From Diogma glabrata (lineage: Eukaryota > Arthropoda > Insecta > Diptera > Cylindrotomidae): DNA of 64,000 nt. Numbering within the stretch: position 1 is the stretch's first letter; the number at the start of each line of letters is the position of its first letter. Where the stretch lies: NCBI GenBank assembly GCA_963693315.1, contig OY856188.1, forward strand, positions 95,661,745 through 95,725,744, read 5' to 3'. The notes below the pieces were generated by a model, which was given only the letters and a program-made list of their open reading frames with translations, did no database searches and had not been told where the DNA came from. This document shows, one piece after another, positions 20,990 through 33,801 of this stretch. The translations under genes were made by a program, and so were the position numbers.

Positions 20990-22615
20990 ATTGGAACGGG
21001 TGATGTGTCCATGATATTTTCATTTCATATGTACATAACTTCAACTATTATATGAGCTGATATTTTCATCATTGCATAGTTCATCTCATATGTACATAAT
21101 CTCAACTATTATATGATCTGATGTTTTCGTCATTACTTCAGTGAATCATCGCAATTACATAACTTCAAATATTAAACGAGCTGATATTTTCATTTCATAT
21201 GTACATAACTTCAACTATTATATGAGCTGATATTTTCATCATTGCATAGTTCATCTCATATGTACATAATCTCAACTATTATATGATCTGATGTTTTCGT
21301 CATTACTTCAGTGAATCATCGCAATTACATAACTCCAAATATTATATGAGCTGATATTTTCATCATTGCATAGTTCATGTCATATGTACATAACTTCAAC
21401 TATTATATGAGCTGATATTTTCATCGTTGCATAGTTCATCTCATATGTACATAATCTCAACTATTATATGATCTGATATTTTCGTCATTACTTCAGTGAA
21501 TCATCGCAATTACATAACTTCAAATATTATATGAGCTGATATTTTCATCATTGCATAGTTCATGTCATATGTACATAACTTCAACTATTATATGAGCTGA
21601 TATTTTCATCATTGCATAGTTCATCTCATATGTACATAATCTCAACTATTATATGATCTGATGTTTTCGTCATTACTTCAGTGAATCATCGCAATTACAT
21701 AACTTCAAATATTATATGAGCTGATATTTTCATCATTGCATAGTTCATCTCATATGTACATAATCTCAACTATTATATGATCTGATGTTTTCGTCATTAC
21801 TTCAGTGAATCATCGCAATTACATAACTTCAAATATTATATGAGCTGATATTTTCATCATTGCATAGTTCATGTCATATGTACATAACTTCAACTATTAT
21901 ATGAGCTGATATTTTCATCATTGCATAGTTCATCTCATATGTACATAATCTCAACTATTATATGATCTGATATTTTCGTCATTACTTCAGTGAATCATCG
22001 CAATTACATAACTTCAAATATTAAACGAGCTGATATTTTCATTTCATATGTACATAACTTCAACTATTATATGAGCTGACATTTTCATCATTGCATAGTT
22101 TATCTCATATGTACATAATCTCAACTATTATATGATCTGATATTTTCGTCATTACTTCAGTGAATCATCGCAATTACATAACTTCAAATATTAAACGAGC
22201 TGATATTTTCATTTCATATGTACATAACTTCAACTATTATATGAGCTGACATTTTCATCATTGCATAGTTTATCTCATATGTACATAATCTCAACTATTA
22301 TATGATCTGATATTTTCGTCATTACTTCAGTGAATCATCGCAATTACATAACTTCAAATATTAAACGAGCTGATATTTTCATTTCATATGTGCATAACTT
22401 CAACTATTATATGAGCTGATATTTTCGTCATTACTTCTGTTAATCATCTCGTTTGCATAACTTCAATTATTATATGAGCTGAGATATTTTCATCATTGCA
22501 TCATTCATCACACTTACATAATTTCAACTATTATATGAGCTGAGACATTTTCGTCATTGCTTCAATCAAAACATCTCATATGTACATGATTTTCAACTAT
22601 TATATGAGTCGATAT
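20990..22615. repeat. Satellite array, about 61-bp monomers in higher-order units
   Basis: All monomers share TTCAACTATTATATGAGCTGATATTTTC-type sequence. Three types alternate: type 1 ends ATTGCATAGTTCATCT, type 2 has TGATCTGATGTTTTCGTCATTACTTCAG, and type 3 begins CGCAATTACATAAC. The type 2 marker CTTCAGTGAATCATC recurs at 21136, 21306, 21491, 21676, 21800, 21985, 22155 and 22325. The spacings are 170, 185, 185, 124, 185, 170 and 170. So the units are trimers (185), trimers with a 15-bp deletion (170) and one dimer (124). The 3' end degrades after 22430. Confidence 0.9.
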
Positions 22616-22828
22616 TAGTCTCTGTATTTCTCTGGGTCTCACATTACCTTGATATTTGCATCACGGTGTTGGAAGTTGATGTGCCAACCAACTCACATCA
22701 AAATATATTGTCAAGAAAAAAAATACAGTCCACCTCTCATCGACGCCGCATCATTAAGAAAATCAAATTTTTCGAGATTTCCCACATGAAACTTGACCCA
22801 ATATTTTTCCAAAAGATTGCTATAGACC

Positions 22829-23010
22829 TGTGGTGATTTTTTATTTAATCGTTTGCGTAAAATTTGAAATTATCTTTATATTCGTTTTAATCTTTTAGCA
22901 ATAATAAAATTTTACATACAATTTTTTCTATCTAGTTTTCATAAAAATTATTATTCATCCAAAATTCATTTCAAAATTAAACGCAAACGATTAAATAAAA
23001 AGTCACCACA
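22829..23010 (+). repeat. Left LTR of the GPY/F-tail relic, copy B
   Basis: It starts TGTGGTGATTT and ends AGTCACCACA, with the same long inverted ends as in copy A. Its right partner begins at 23785. Confidence 0.65.
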
Positions 23011-23040
23011 TAACTCTCCTTCACCACGCTGTAAGGAGAT

Positions 23041-23588
23041 GATTACAAGCCCCCTACACTTGTCCTTTCAAAGTTTTATGTCGCAAAAATAAAAACTTCA
23101 ATATAAAAATTAATGGCAAAGCAGCCAAAATCTCAATTGATCGACTTAAACCATGTTATCATGATAATTCAGGCGATGAGCAATTCATTTCTCTCGCTAA
23201 AGCAACTTTTTTGAATCAACCAGATTCAACCGCTAAATTAAATCGTAACGATTTTTCTAAATTTTCTAAAAGCAGCAACCAAAACAATTTTTCATACAAA
23301 TTAATTCCAGCTGATCATACTGATTCTTGTCTGAATCCTAATTTTCTTAATTTTTCTGCAAATCTGCAACAATCAGATGCAACTGGTGTGAATAAATCTA
23401 ATTTAGTATCAGCAAAGCAACCTAAAAAGAAAGTAGCATTTAATGTTCAGCCTGCTGTACTTATTAGTCCCAATCAACAAGTTTCTAAATCTGGAAGGAC
23501 CATCAAAATACCCCGAAAACTATTAAATTTTATTGACCGGTGTTTTGAAAATTTGAAACAAAATATTACCTACAGTGCTGTCTTGTAG
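23041..23588 (+). pseudogene. Ty3/Gypsy integrase GPY/F module and Pol tail, copy B
   Basis: It is the counterpart of 4981-5550. A TGA at about 23038-23040 (TCA in copy A) closes the frame upstream. From there it is open to the TAG near 23588. It keeps the full KISIDRLKPC motif that copy A has partly lost, and ends with SKSGRTIKIPRKLLNF, the usual Gypsy Pol tail. The TTG at 23211 is not a supported start. Confidence 0.65.
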
Positions 23589-23784
23589 GATGTTTTTGAT
23601 TTTTGTGTTCTCACTGTCGTCAAACACTGCCGCAATTCTTTTCCTAGCTGTGTTAAATTGTCAGTAATGCTTATATTATCTTTTTTTGTTGTACCCATTC
23701 TTTTCACTGTTAAATTCCCACTTTTTAAACTGTTAATTTACTAGTTTCTCTCGTTCTTCTGGCCTGTTATGTCTGGGATTGTTA

Positions 23785-23936
23785 TGTGGTGACTTTATAT
23801 TTAATCGTTTGCGTTTAATTTGAAAATCTTCTTCAAATTCGTTTCAATATTTTAGCAATAGATTAATAAAATTTTAGGTACAATTTTTTCTATCTAGTTT
23901 TCACAAAATTATTATTCATCTAGTATTCATTTCAAA
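23785..23936 (+). repeat. Right LTR of the GPY/F-tail relic, copy B (truncated)
   Basis: It begins TGTGGTGACTTTATATT and is cut at the same internal place as in copy A. Confidence 0.55.
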
Positions 23937-24295
23937 ATACATTATTAAGATTTTTGTTTTCTCATTATTAAGAATTCATATAATTAATCATATAATTAAT
24001 ATAAATAATATATTTTGCCAGTGCCTATCAAGTTAAATAATTGATGTTCTTTAAGCTTATTTGAGTAATTAAAACAATAGTAATATGAACATGTAATTTC
24101 ACATTGTGTGCTCCTTAAACATTTGCAGATATTGTGTCAAAGTTGTAGTGAAAGGGGGGTACGAAATAATTTATGTTTACTTTTAATTATTCACATTAAA
24201 AAGTAGTGAAAACATTTTAACAAGAAGTTTAAAAATAGATAACTATATTTCAAACTTAATTGTTTTATTTACTAATACCTGAAAATAAGCGTAAA

Positions 24296-24470
24296 ATTTA
24301 ATGAGCTGATCCGTCAAATGTAATAATTTAAATTTGGAAGCTTCATTAGTTAAATTTACGGAATACCAAAACTCATCTCAGCAATTTTCATCGCCTCTAC
24401 CCGTATCTGGATCATCTCTTCAGCCAACTTCAACATCTTTCAAATCTGATGAACACACAGACATAATATA
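24296..24470 (+). pseudogene. Short coding relic, copy B
   Basis: It is the counterpart of 6968-7134, reading KFTEYQNSSQQFSSPLPV, then a Ser/Thr-rich end and a stop. The family is unknown. Confidence 0.3.
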
Positions 24471-25055
24471 ATAGCGCAGTTATTTACAGCTTTAGACTCA
24501 TTGTCATCAATTCGATTTATTTGCAGACATCACACCTTAAAGCCAGGATTTTTACAGTGCTAAGAAAAAATTTAGAAAATCGAATTTTCCAAGATTTCCC
24601 ACATAAAACTTGAACCAATATTTTTTTCCAGAGATTACTATATGAACCATTTTCATCTATTCGATTAATCTCCAGACGTCGAGTAAATAGATCATCTATT
24701 CGATTAATCTCCAGAAACCCGAATTTTCCGAGATTTACCACATGAAACTTTAATCAAATTCTGTTTTAAAATTACTTTTTGCACGATCAGGCGAATTTTC
24801 ATGTTTACTGGCTCGTAAATAAACTTAGTTAGTTTCGTTTACAAATCACAAGTCGGTAAGTAATTACTTACGATTTTTATTAAAATTTTTATGTAGGTTA
24901 ATTAACTAGTAAATTGCCGCCTGCAACTTTAAATAATATTCTTTTAAAAGTACTGCAATCAAAAGGTTTAATAGTACATTATGATGCAAGGACGTAAAGC
25001 TAAAGATTTTGGACGAATTTGGAGTTTGCAAATCGAGGCGTTAGCCGAGTCTCAG

Positions 25056-26800
25056 CCGAATCTTGATGGTAGGGATTGGTATGTGAGATCAAAAACTAGA
25101 TTATTGCATTATAAGTTTGTCAAAAAAATGTTGTCGAAAGAAAGATTTTTATTTCTTTTTTTACCTAATTTTTTGGAAAAAAATAAAGTTGTTTGTTTGA
25201 AATGAAATTACTTCGGTTTTATTATAATTATTGAGAATTATGGCATTATAGGTTTGTCAAAAAAATGTTGTCAAGTGTGTGAAAGGAAAGATTTTTATTT
25301 ATTTTTTTACCCAATTTTTTGGAAAAAAATAAAATTGTTTGCTTGAAATGAAATTTTATTATTATTATTGAGAATTATGGCATTATAAGTTTGTCAACAA
25401 AATGTTGTCAAGTGTGTCAAAAGAAAGGTTTTATTTATTACTTACCCAATTTTTTTTAGAAAAAAATAAAATTAATAGTTTGTATGACATGAATTTTATT
25501 ATTATTATAGAGAATTATGGCATTATAAGTTTGTCAAAAAAATAATGTCAAGTGTGTCAAAAAATGACTTCATTTATTTTTTTAGCCAATTTTTTGGAAA
25601 AATAAATGTAGCTGTTTTTATGACGTAAATGTAATTGAAAATGATAGTGAACCTGGAAATTTTTGAATTTGTTATAGTTTTTGAAATATTTTTGGAATTT
25701 TGAAAAAGTTTGTATTTATGATTTTGTAATAATTTTTGCAATATTTTTAGAATTTCGGAAAAAGTTTTAATTTTTGATTTTGTAAGAATTTTTGGAATAT
25801 TTTTAGAATTTTGAAAAATTTTTAATTTTTGATTTTATAATAATTTTTGCAATTTTGAAAAAATTTTCAATTTTTGATTTTGTAAATATTTTTGCAATAT
25901 TTTTAGAATTTTGGAAAAGTTTAAATTTTTAAGAATTTTTGGAATACTATCGGAATTTAGAAAAAGTTTAAATATTTGATTCCATTCTAATTTTTGGAAT
26001 ATTTTTTGAATTTTGAAAATGTTTGATTTTATTTAATTTAACAATATTTTTAGAATTTTGGAAAAAGTTTGAATTCTGAAGAATTTTTGGATTATTATTG
26101 GAATTTAGAAAAAGTTTAAATATTTGATTTCATTCTAATTTTTGGAATATTTTTGGAATTTTGAAAAAGGTTTCAATTTTTGATTTTGTTATAATTTTTG
26201 CAATATTTTTAGAATTTTGGAAAAAAATAGAATTTTTGAATTTTATATATTTACATATATTTAGAATTTTGAAAAAAGTTTCATTTTTTGATTTTGTAAG
26301 AATTTTTGGAATATTTTTAGAATTTTGAAAAATTTTAAATTTTGATTTTATTTTAATTTTTGGAATTTTGAAAAAACTTTTAATTTTTGATTTTGTAATA
26401 ATATTTGCAATATTTTTAGAATTTTGGTGAAGTTTAATTTTTAAGAATTTTTGGAATATTATCGGAATTTAGAAAAAGTTTAAATATTTGATTTCATTCT
26501 AATTTTTGGAATATTTTTGGAATTATGAAAAAGTTTGATTTTATTTAATTTAACAATATGTTTGGAATTTTGATTATAATTTTCCGGCAACGTATTGATG
26601 TTTCGTGTTAGTTTTGTAATAAATTTCTAAAGAGAGATTAAAAAAAATACTTGTACTTTAACAAAGAATTATGTTTGACATACATCGCTGCCCAAAACTA
26701 ACAACCATGTCCTCATAAAATTTTTTTGCCGAAAACTATATCAAAATCCTTAATTCAGACTGAAGTCTTGATATCTCAGAGCTGTGAGATTTCAGCCCCT
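25056..26800. mobile_element. E-family element, copy E3
   Basis: Tandem units with TTTGTCAAAAAAATGTTGTC (25110-25560) are followed by the minisatellite (25670-26580) and the terminal block GTGAGATTTCAGCCCCT (26784-26800). The start hairpin is missing. A stray ATTACTTCGG at 25208 may mark an internal rearrangement. A (TGAAATAACAATGCC)-type triplet repeat follows at 26815-26870. Confidence 0.5.
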
Positions 26801-26871
26801 ACATTTTTTTCTATTGAAATAACAATGCCAAAACTGAAATAACAATGCCTAAATTGAAATAACAATGCATA

Positions 26872-27010
26872 ATAGTTATTTATGTATCAAGGAAATTATA
26901 AGGATGTTATTCCCGCGGGAAACGTTTACTACCAGAGGGCCTCTAGTACGAGGGTTAGTAAGTTTCACAAGATAATTGACATCTAATAATTCACGTGATA
27001 CATAAATAAC
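26872..27010. mobile_element. Small fold-back MITE, copy B
   Basis: ATAGTTATTTATGTATCA and TGATACATAAATAAC form the ends. It pairs with 14016-14157. Confidence 0.5.
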
Positions 27011-27196
27011 TTTATGTTTACTGATATAATATGAGTCGTTTAGACCTTAGTTACCGAAATAATAATGATACTCCTAATTCCCAAGGGAATTATAATACAA
27101 TTTGAACTAAAAAACAAATTGATCAATTAAAACGCAAAATCATGCTATCAAATACTTGATAAAAATAAATGTTTTAGTTTAATAAATGTTTTATAT

Positions 27197-27666
27197 GTCG
27201 TGTTGTTTGGCAAAAAAAATTGATCTGAGATCAAAAAAATTAGCTGTCAGATCAAATTAGCTGTCAGTTTATGTTCTTTGGCAAAAAAAGATTGATTTAG
27301 TTTTTGATCTTGATCAAGTTTTAAATATCTAGATTTTTTGGTAGATTTTACAAATACATTGAAATATTATTTTTAATTGTCAAATTTATGTAAACAAAAA
27401 AACCGCCATTTTAATTATTACTATTATTTTGTTTAATTATAATTTATTATTATTCAAATTACTAATTAATAATAAAGTTATTACAAATAAAATGAAAACG
27501 TAAAATCTATCATTTTCAAATGTAAACATAACCAAACATATCAATGATAGAACAAAAAGACAAAACAATTTACTACTACATTTACAAAAGTAGATTGATT
27601 TGTTTTATGCTGTTCGTTGGCAAGCAAAAAAATCAATCTTTTTTCGATCAAGCCAAAGAACACGAC
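27197..27666. mobile_element. TIR MITE (GTCGTGTT ends), copy B
   Basis: It is the twin of 14341-14812, with the same 15-bp inverted ends. Confidence 0.6.
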
Positions 27667-27894
27667 AATAGTGAAAAATATAGTATATTTTCCTACAAGA
27701 GATGAAAACATTGTTTTTTTCGTGAGCTAACATTTGTTCACGAGACGCGCTAGCGTCGAGTGACACATGTTTACGAACGAAAAACGTTTCTATCTCGCGT
27801 AGGAAATGCAATTTTTTCTATGATACCAATATATAATCGATATTTACTATAAATTATAAAGTTATAAATCGACAACAAAACATTTAAAATTCAT

Positions 27895-28070
27895 TATTGT
27901 TTGTTGGCTGAATATATATTGGTTTTATACTTCTGCCTGATCGTTGTTGTTATTGTTAATTCTCGTTGTTCATGTTTTATATGAACATCGTTAAAAAGTG
28001 ATGATCGATAACTTTTTAACGATGTTCATATAAAACATGAACAACGAGAATTAACAATTTAAAATTCATA
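27895..28070. mobile_element. Private insertion with a perfect 45-bp hairpin
   Basis: It is absent from copy A. The insert is flanked by a 13-bp direct repeat ATTTAAAATTCAT (27882-27894 and 28058-28070); copy A has a single copy. Arms 27956-28000 and 28012-28056 are perfect complements separated by 11 nt. A one-sided hairpin next to one end is not typical of a TIR element. Confidence 0.75.
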
Positions 28071-28724
28071 TTCTATTTTTTCATGGTTACGTTGCTTAAA
28101 ATACTTTGTAAAATTATATGAAAAACCATAGCAACTATAATTTGTTATTTTTTTACACTAGTGAGTTTACTTTTCGCATAGAAAAAAGTTGTTATTATTA
28201 CTATTATTTTGAAAAACTACTTGGATAAAATAATTTTCTAAAAACTATTTTACTGTTTTGTGTAAATATATGTATTTTTACACACTTTTATTTAACTTGA
28301 CTCTTGAGAGCTTTGATGGGTGGAATTTTGTGATTCTTTTTTCAGTAACTTCCCATTATGTGATTGATCCCAAATTGAAAAGACAAGTTTGTTGAAGCAG
28401 TCAGTACGTATTTCTAAAACTTTTAAAGCAAAAAACTTTATAAATCTGAAGAAAAAAAATTCAAATTTTTCTTCATTCTGAAAGACAAGAATTGCACTAA
28501 AATCCTCATCCTCTGGTTGAATCATTTTGATCGAAGGAATTTTGGTAATACTGTGTATATCATTATAATCATAGACATCATACATGTTTGTGTCATTTTA
28601 TATGGATAAAAGGCCTTACATTATAAATAATGTACACAAAAAAAAAATAAAAGTATGACATTTCGTTCTAATCTAAAGCTTATAGACCTTTTTTCTTAAA
28701 GTTCAAATCTTTATTTTGGTGTAT

Positions 28725-29087
28725 TTGACAGATTACATACAGCAATGATAATTAAAAATCAGTTATTATGTATGAAAATATGAAAATCCATAAGATCTGA
28801 ATGACTCATTTACCGCGCTGAAATTTTGCTCATACTGAGTATCTCATTATAATAGAGGACAAATTACACATTTTTGTCATTTTTATATGAAAAAATGGCC
28901 TTAAATTGTAAATAATGAGTGATTTGTATTTCGAAAATTTTGAATAATTGTTATTTCTTCTAAATCCAGATTGTTTTGTGTTCTCGTTAAGTTTTTTTTA
29001 CTATAGTTGCATAATTATTATTTTTTCAATACATTTTAATACATAATTAATGATTTCTAATTATCATTGCTGTATGTAATCTGTCAA
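28725..29087. mobile_element. TIR MITE (TTGACAGATTACATACAG ends), copy B
   Basis: It is the twin of 15699-16062 and keeps both inverted ends. Confidence 0.65.
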
Positions 29088-29435
29088 TTACATACAGTAA
29101 TATAACGATTCGAATTTTAAGGAAAAAGCTCTATAATTCAGACCTTTTTTCCGAAAAAAACCTGACATTTGCGAAATCTCATATTAAATAATTTATGTAC
29201 AACGTAAAATTAATACAATGAGCAAAGAAACGTACTAAAATTTTACACTGGATGTTTAAATAACATAATTACAATTATTATAGTGCAATTAACCTTATTA
29301 AAATTACTTTAAATTTCAAACAATATTAAATTTTCGGTAAGTGATTTATTTGCTAGTTTTACTTATGGTGTATTTTCTGTGAAATAATGTGGTTAACTTA
29401 TTTGTAGGTAAAAATATATAACTAAAAACTCTAAA

Positions 29436-30028
29436 ATAAAAAAATAAATAAAAAAATTTAAAAAACACACTTTTTGAAAAACGAACTAAAAAGTAGAAAA
29501 TAAATTTTGCATTAACACCAGCGTTATGTCTTTTATAATTATATTTCCTTTGAAATTGTAAGAAGAAAAAATATTTAAATGGTATTTAACAATTTAATTT
29601 AAAATGCTAATTTTCGATTGACAAACAGTTTTCCGTTCCCATATGTTACATAAAATAAAAGTGGGTGGCGCATTCAGAAAGGAAAGGGAATAAACGTTGG
29701 TAGTCTCTCTAGTTAGAGAGTAATATAAAATACATTTGTTCCTTTTCTATATTAATGCATGCGTCACCCACTTTTATTTTATGTAACAAATGGGAACGGA
29801 AAACTGTTTGTCAATCGAAAATTAGCATTTTAAATTAGTCAAAAATTTAATATTTGCATCTATGCTAAGATGTGTTAAATACCATTTAAATATTTTTTCT
29901 TCTTACAATTTCAAAGAAAATATAATTATAAAAGACATAACGCTGGTGTTGATGCAAAATTTATTTTCTACTTTTTAGTTCGTTTTTCAAAAAGTGTGTT
30001 TTTTAAATTTTTTTATTTATTTTTTTTA
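29436..30028. mobile_element. Large fold-back element, arms about 240 bp
   Basis: The left arm (29436-29673) and right arm (29759-30028) are nearly identical complements; for example GTGGGTGGCGCAT faces ATGCGTCACCCAC, and ACCAGCGTTATG faces CATAACGCTGGT. The right arm has about 35 extra bases. The 85-bp centre holds a small CTCTCT/AGAGAG hairpin. No ORF is present. The few differences between arms imply recent origin or gene conversion. Confidence 0.8.
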
Positions 30029-32700
30029 TTCTTGTTTGCAATTCGGGCATAAAGCATCTTTTTGCAAGTGATTGTTTCTCTCGGCCAACGCTTCTAGCAA
30101 CAATTTTACTCTCAAGCGGAAAAGACATACGCCCTTAGTACATAAATAGCTATTTGACCACCTCTAAGATATTGTCTATTTTTTAGTTACTGTTGTCTTT
30201 TTCAGATGATATTTTATTAACAATCTACTTTATCGACTTTCGGCTGGAAACTTTCGGTTGACTTTAATAGGGTCTTTAAAATATGTAATGAGTTTTCAAT
30301 TAAATAAAAAGATTTTAATTTATTAAAATTAAAACTATCACAGACTGGTAAATTATCACAATCGGTACTTTACCAATTAAATGTTTTTTAATTACTAGAA
30401 AAATATTCTTTAACTATATGGCTAGCCAAAACATTATTTCCCTGTTCATTTTGTTCAAACTCTTTTAACTCATTCAATTAAAATTCCTCTCCAACGAATG
30501 CATTCACTCCTACATAATTATTTTATTTAATAAAATAATAATTCAGAAGAATTTAAAAACAAAAAAAAATTGAAAGTGATGTTACTTATTATTCATAGAA
30601 ATTTGAAGTTGAATTCTGTTGGATGGAGCTTTCAAAACTCATTTAAATATACGTATATCTCTCAGCACGTAAATTATAACAATGTTATCTAACTTATAAA
30701 AAAATTCATCAAAATGAAAAAAATAAATAGAAAAACGAAGAAAATTAATTTTCTATTCAAAGCGATTAACATAATAATATTGTAATTTTACACAATGTTC
30801 TTTTCTACATTGTGTTAACTCAATTGTTGTTGTCATTTCTAGGGTGGATACGTTCTTTTATTATTATCTTGTTGAATTTTACAGTATAAATAAATAAAGT
30901 TTTAAATTGGAATAATGCTGATAGCGATTAAAAAAGAAAACTTAAAATATTGAGTTATAATTGCAAATTGAATCCATATCAGATGTTTCGTTTAAGTTTG
31001 GTATTAGAGTATAAGAAAAACGTATGGAAGTAACTAGCAATATAGATTCAAAACACTGTAAATAATTGGACTTTTATTTAGAAAACAAAATTATTGAAAC
31101 GGGAAACTATAATAAAATAAGGTTCTTATTTGCTCTTATTTCCTCTCAAAAAACTAGATGTTGAATTTAGATTCCACTAATTAACTTCATTTTTATTATC
31201 TTTGTAACAACCAACAAAATCTGTTCGGTAGACATTTCTTTTACAATCTAAGACAGACAACCTGCACATTAAACGTACATTCATTCCGAACTATCAAACA
31301 ATTTAAGAATCGTTTCATAAATAACATCTGTCGGCTTATGACGGTCCGCTGTAATGTATATCTTTCATTTCAAATCTATTAACAGAACTTATATTTCGGC
31401 ACATAATCAATTGTGTTTTTTATTTTATTTTTTTTTTCGATGTGAAACAAATATATGTTTTTCGGTAAACAGATAATAAAATAAAGTAAGTTGATTCTGC
31501 GTAGGCGTTTGTGTTGAATCATTAATAAGGTCCTTTATTTTACATTATTATAAATGAAGAATGTACGCAATTTTAAAACGTGGTTAAATTGTAAAGGACC
31601 CTATGTTATTTTAATTTGATAGGGTTAATATTAATAATTTGTCTCTACCTAATTCTTTTATACACTGCAGATTCGTTTGTATGGATAGTATTTATTTGAT
31701 AAAATGAAACAACTAATCACAACGATGAGACAAATGGATTCCTTTTAAAGAAAAAACTCGTTCGGTGAAGCGATGCAAAAATATAAGTAATTTTTCTGAA
31801 GGAATTTTAGAGAAAATGAAAAGTTATTTCGAATTGCACAAATCAAGTGATTTCCAATATGTACTTAAGCTTAATTGTTCACAAAAAAAGTTAAGTTAAG
31901 TTTTAACTTCCTAAAGATTTTTTTTGGCTGACGGGCATTAAATTGTTCATATATAACTAGTTTTTAATATAATAAAAAACAAAATCGTTGTCTGACAAAA
32001 TAACTTGTTTTGTGATAGTTTTTCACTCTCTAGTTGTTTTTTTTTATATTTAAATAACAGAGTTAATAAAACAGTGAAATTTCCTTCTAGTTTTGTGTAA
32101 TAAAAAAACTGAATTAGATATGGTTTTGATTATTGTTTTTCTGTTAATGCAAAAGATGCGGCAAATGAACAAAAAAAACATACCAAGGAAAATAAACAAT
32201 AAAATGAGTTAAGGCTTAGGGAAATGAAATTTTGAGAATTCCCGTTTTTCAAAGCTACATATTTTAACAAGAGGAATTTTGGGCACTTGCTTCTGAATTA
32301 AAAGGGTTTTGGTTATAAATTAGTTGCATTATCTTCAACTGCTGTGAAACAAGGTCATACCAAGTAGTTGTGGGCTGTAAGAAAAAAATTTGGTGAACAA
32401 AAACCAGAAACATCAGTAGTCAGTCGTGGATTTACTTGAATATATGGATTAATTTGAGCAGCAGAAAGAGGAGAACAAACATACTAAGGCATCATCATAT
32501 TCAATCAACCAATTAAGTTAAGCGTTTTTGTTTTATATAATAATTTTTTTGTCATAATAAAATTTTTTTTTAAAACCAGATCAGCCAAATCAAAAAACCT
32601 TTTTAAATTTAAAATTGTTTTAAATTATAATTTTATAAGTTGTTAATATGTTGTAATTAGGGAATATGAAAAGATATAAATAAATAAATAATAAATAAAT
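30029..32700. other. AT-rich non-coding DNA with paralogous block 1
   Basis: No gene is recognisable. Positions 31217-31620 are a diverged copy of 38624-39032 (shared AAATCTGTTCGGTAGAC, ATAATCAATTGTGTT, GATTCTGC, TTAATAAGGTCCTT and AAGGACC landmarks). Weaker similarity continues to about 31790. A short (AAAT)n tract lies at 32680-32710. Confidence 0.5.
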
Positions 32701-32709
32701 AAATAAATT

Positions 32710-33801
32710 ATTATTATTCAGAATTTTATTGCATTATAAGTTTGTCAAAAAATATTGTCAAGTGTGTCAAAAAAATTAATTCATATTTTTTTTAGCCAAA
32801 TTTTTTGGAAAAAAAATTAGTTGTTTGTATGAATGTAATTGGACATAAAATTGGAAATGGAAATTTTTTAATTTGTTATAGTTTTTGAAATATTTTTGGA
32901 ATTTTGAAAAAAGTTTGTATTTTTGATTTTGTAATAATTTTTATATATTAAGAATTTTGGAAAAAGTTTTTAACTTTTGATGTTGTTATAATTTTTGCAA
33001 TATTTTTACAATTTGAAAAAAAAAATAGAATTTTCGAAATTTATATATATATTTAGAATTTTGAAAAAAGTTTCAATTTTTGATTTTGTAAGAATTTTTG
33101 GAATATTTTTAGACTTTAGACTTAGATATTTTTAGAATTTTGAAAAATTTTAAAATTATTGATTTTATCATAATTTTTGGAATTTCGAAAAAAGTTTCAA
33201 ATTTTTGATTTTGTTAAAACTTTGGTAATACTTTTAGAATCATGTTTAAAAAAAAAAGTTGAATTTTGAAAAAGTTTGAATTTTTAAAAAATTTAGAAAA
33301 GGTTAGATATTTGATTTTATTCTAATTTTTGGAATTTTGAAATAAGTTTCAATTGTTAATTTTGTTATAATTTTTGTAATATATTTAGAATTTTTGGAAA
33401 ATTTTTAATCTTTAATTTTGAAATAATTTTTGTAATATTTTTAGAATTTTTGATTTTATTTAATTTTTACAATATTTTTGGAATTTGAAAGAAATATGAA
33501 TCTTTGATTTTCTCGAAACGCTATATGAAAAGGTTTTGAGTAGTTTGCTGATTGTCACTAAATTATGTTGATTTATGATCAGTTATAATTTTCTGGCAAC
33601 GTTTCGTGTTAGTTTTGTAATAAATTTCTAAATAGAGATAAAAAAATACATATACTTTAACAAAGAGTTTTATGTTTGATATACATCGCTGACCAAAACT
33701 AAAAACCATGTCCTCATAAAAGTGTTTTGCCGAAAACTTTATCAAAATCCTTAAGCCAGACTGAAGTTTTGATATCCCAGAGCCTTGAGATTTCAGCCCT
33801 T
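32710..33801. mobile_element. E-family element, copy E4 (diverged)
   Basis: It has one TTTGTCAAAAAATATTGTCAAG unit, the minisatellite (32880-33520), the GGCAACGTTTCGTGTTAG block and a terminal GAGATTTCAGCCC. It is more eroded than E1-E3. The minus-strand frame at 33563-33805 is inside the repeat and is not a gene. Confidence 0.5.

Larger units (their letters stand above)
22755..29276. repeat. Segmental duplication, copy B
   Basis: It matches copy A from TTAAGAAAATCAAATTTTTC (22755) to CATAATTACAAT (29276). It is shorter because it lacks the hAT-type MITE, the 7.8-9.6 kb block and PLE 2. It has one private insertion, the 27895-28070 hairpin. Confidence 0.8.

Noticed and set aside
20990..22615. 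CRISPR-like regular repeats
   Set aside because: The repeats are contiguous monomers of about 61 bp with no unique spacers, in a eukaryotic setting. It is a satellite.
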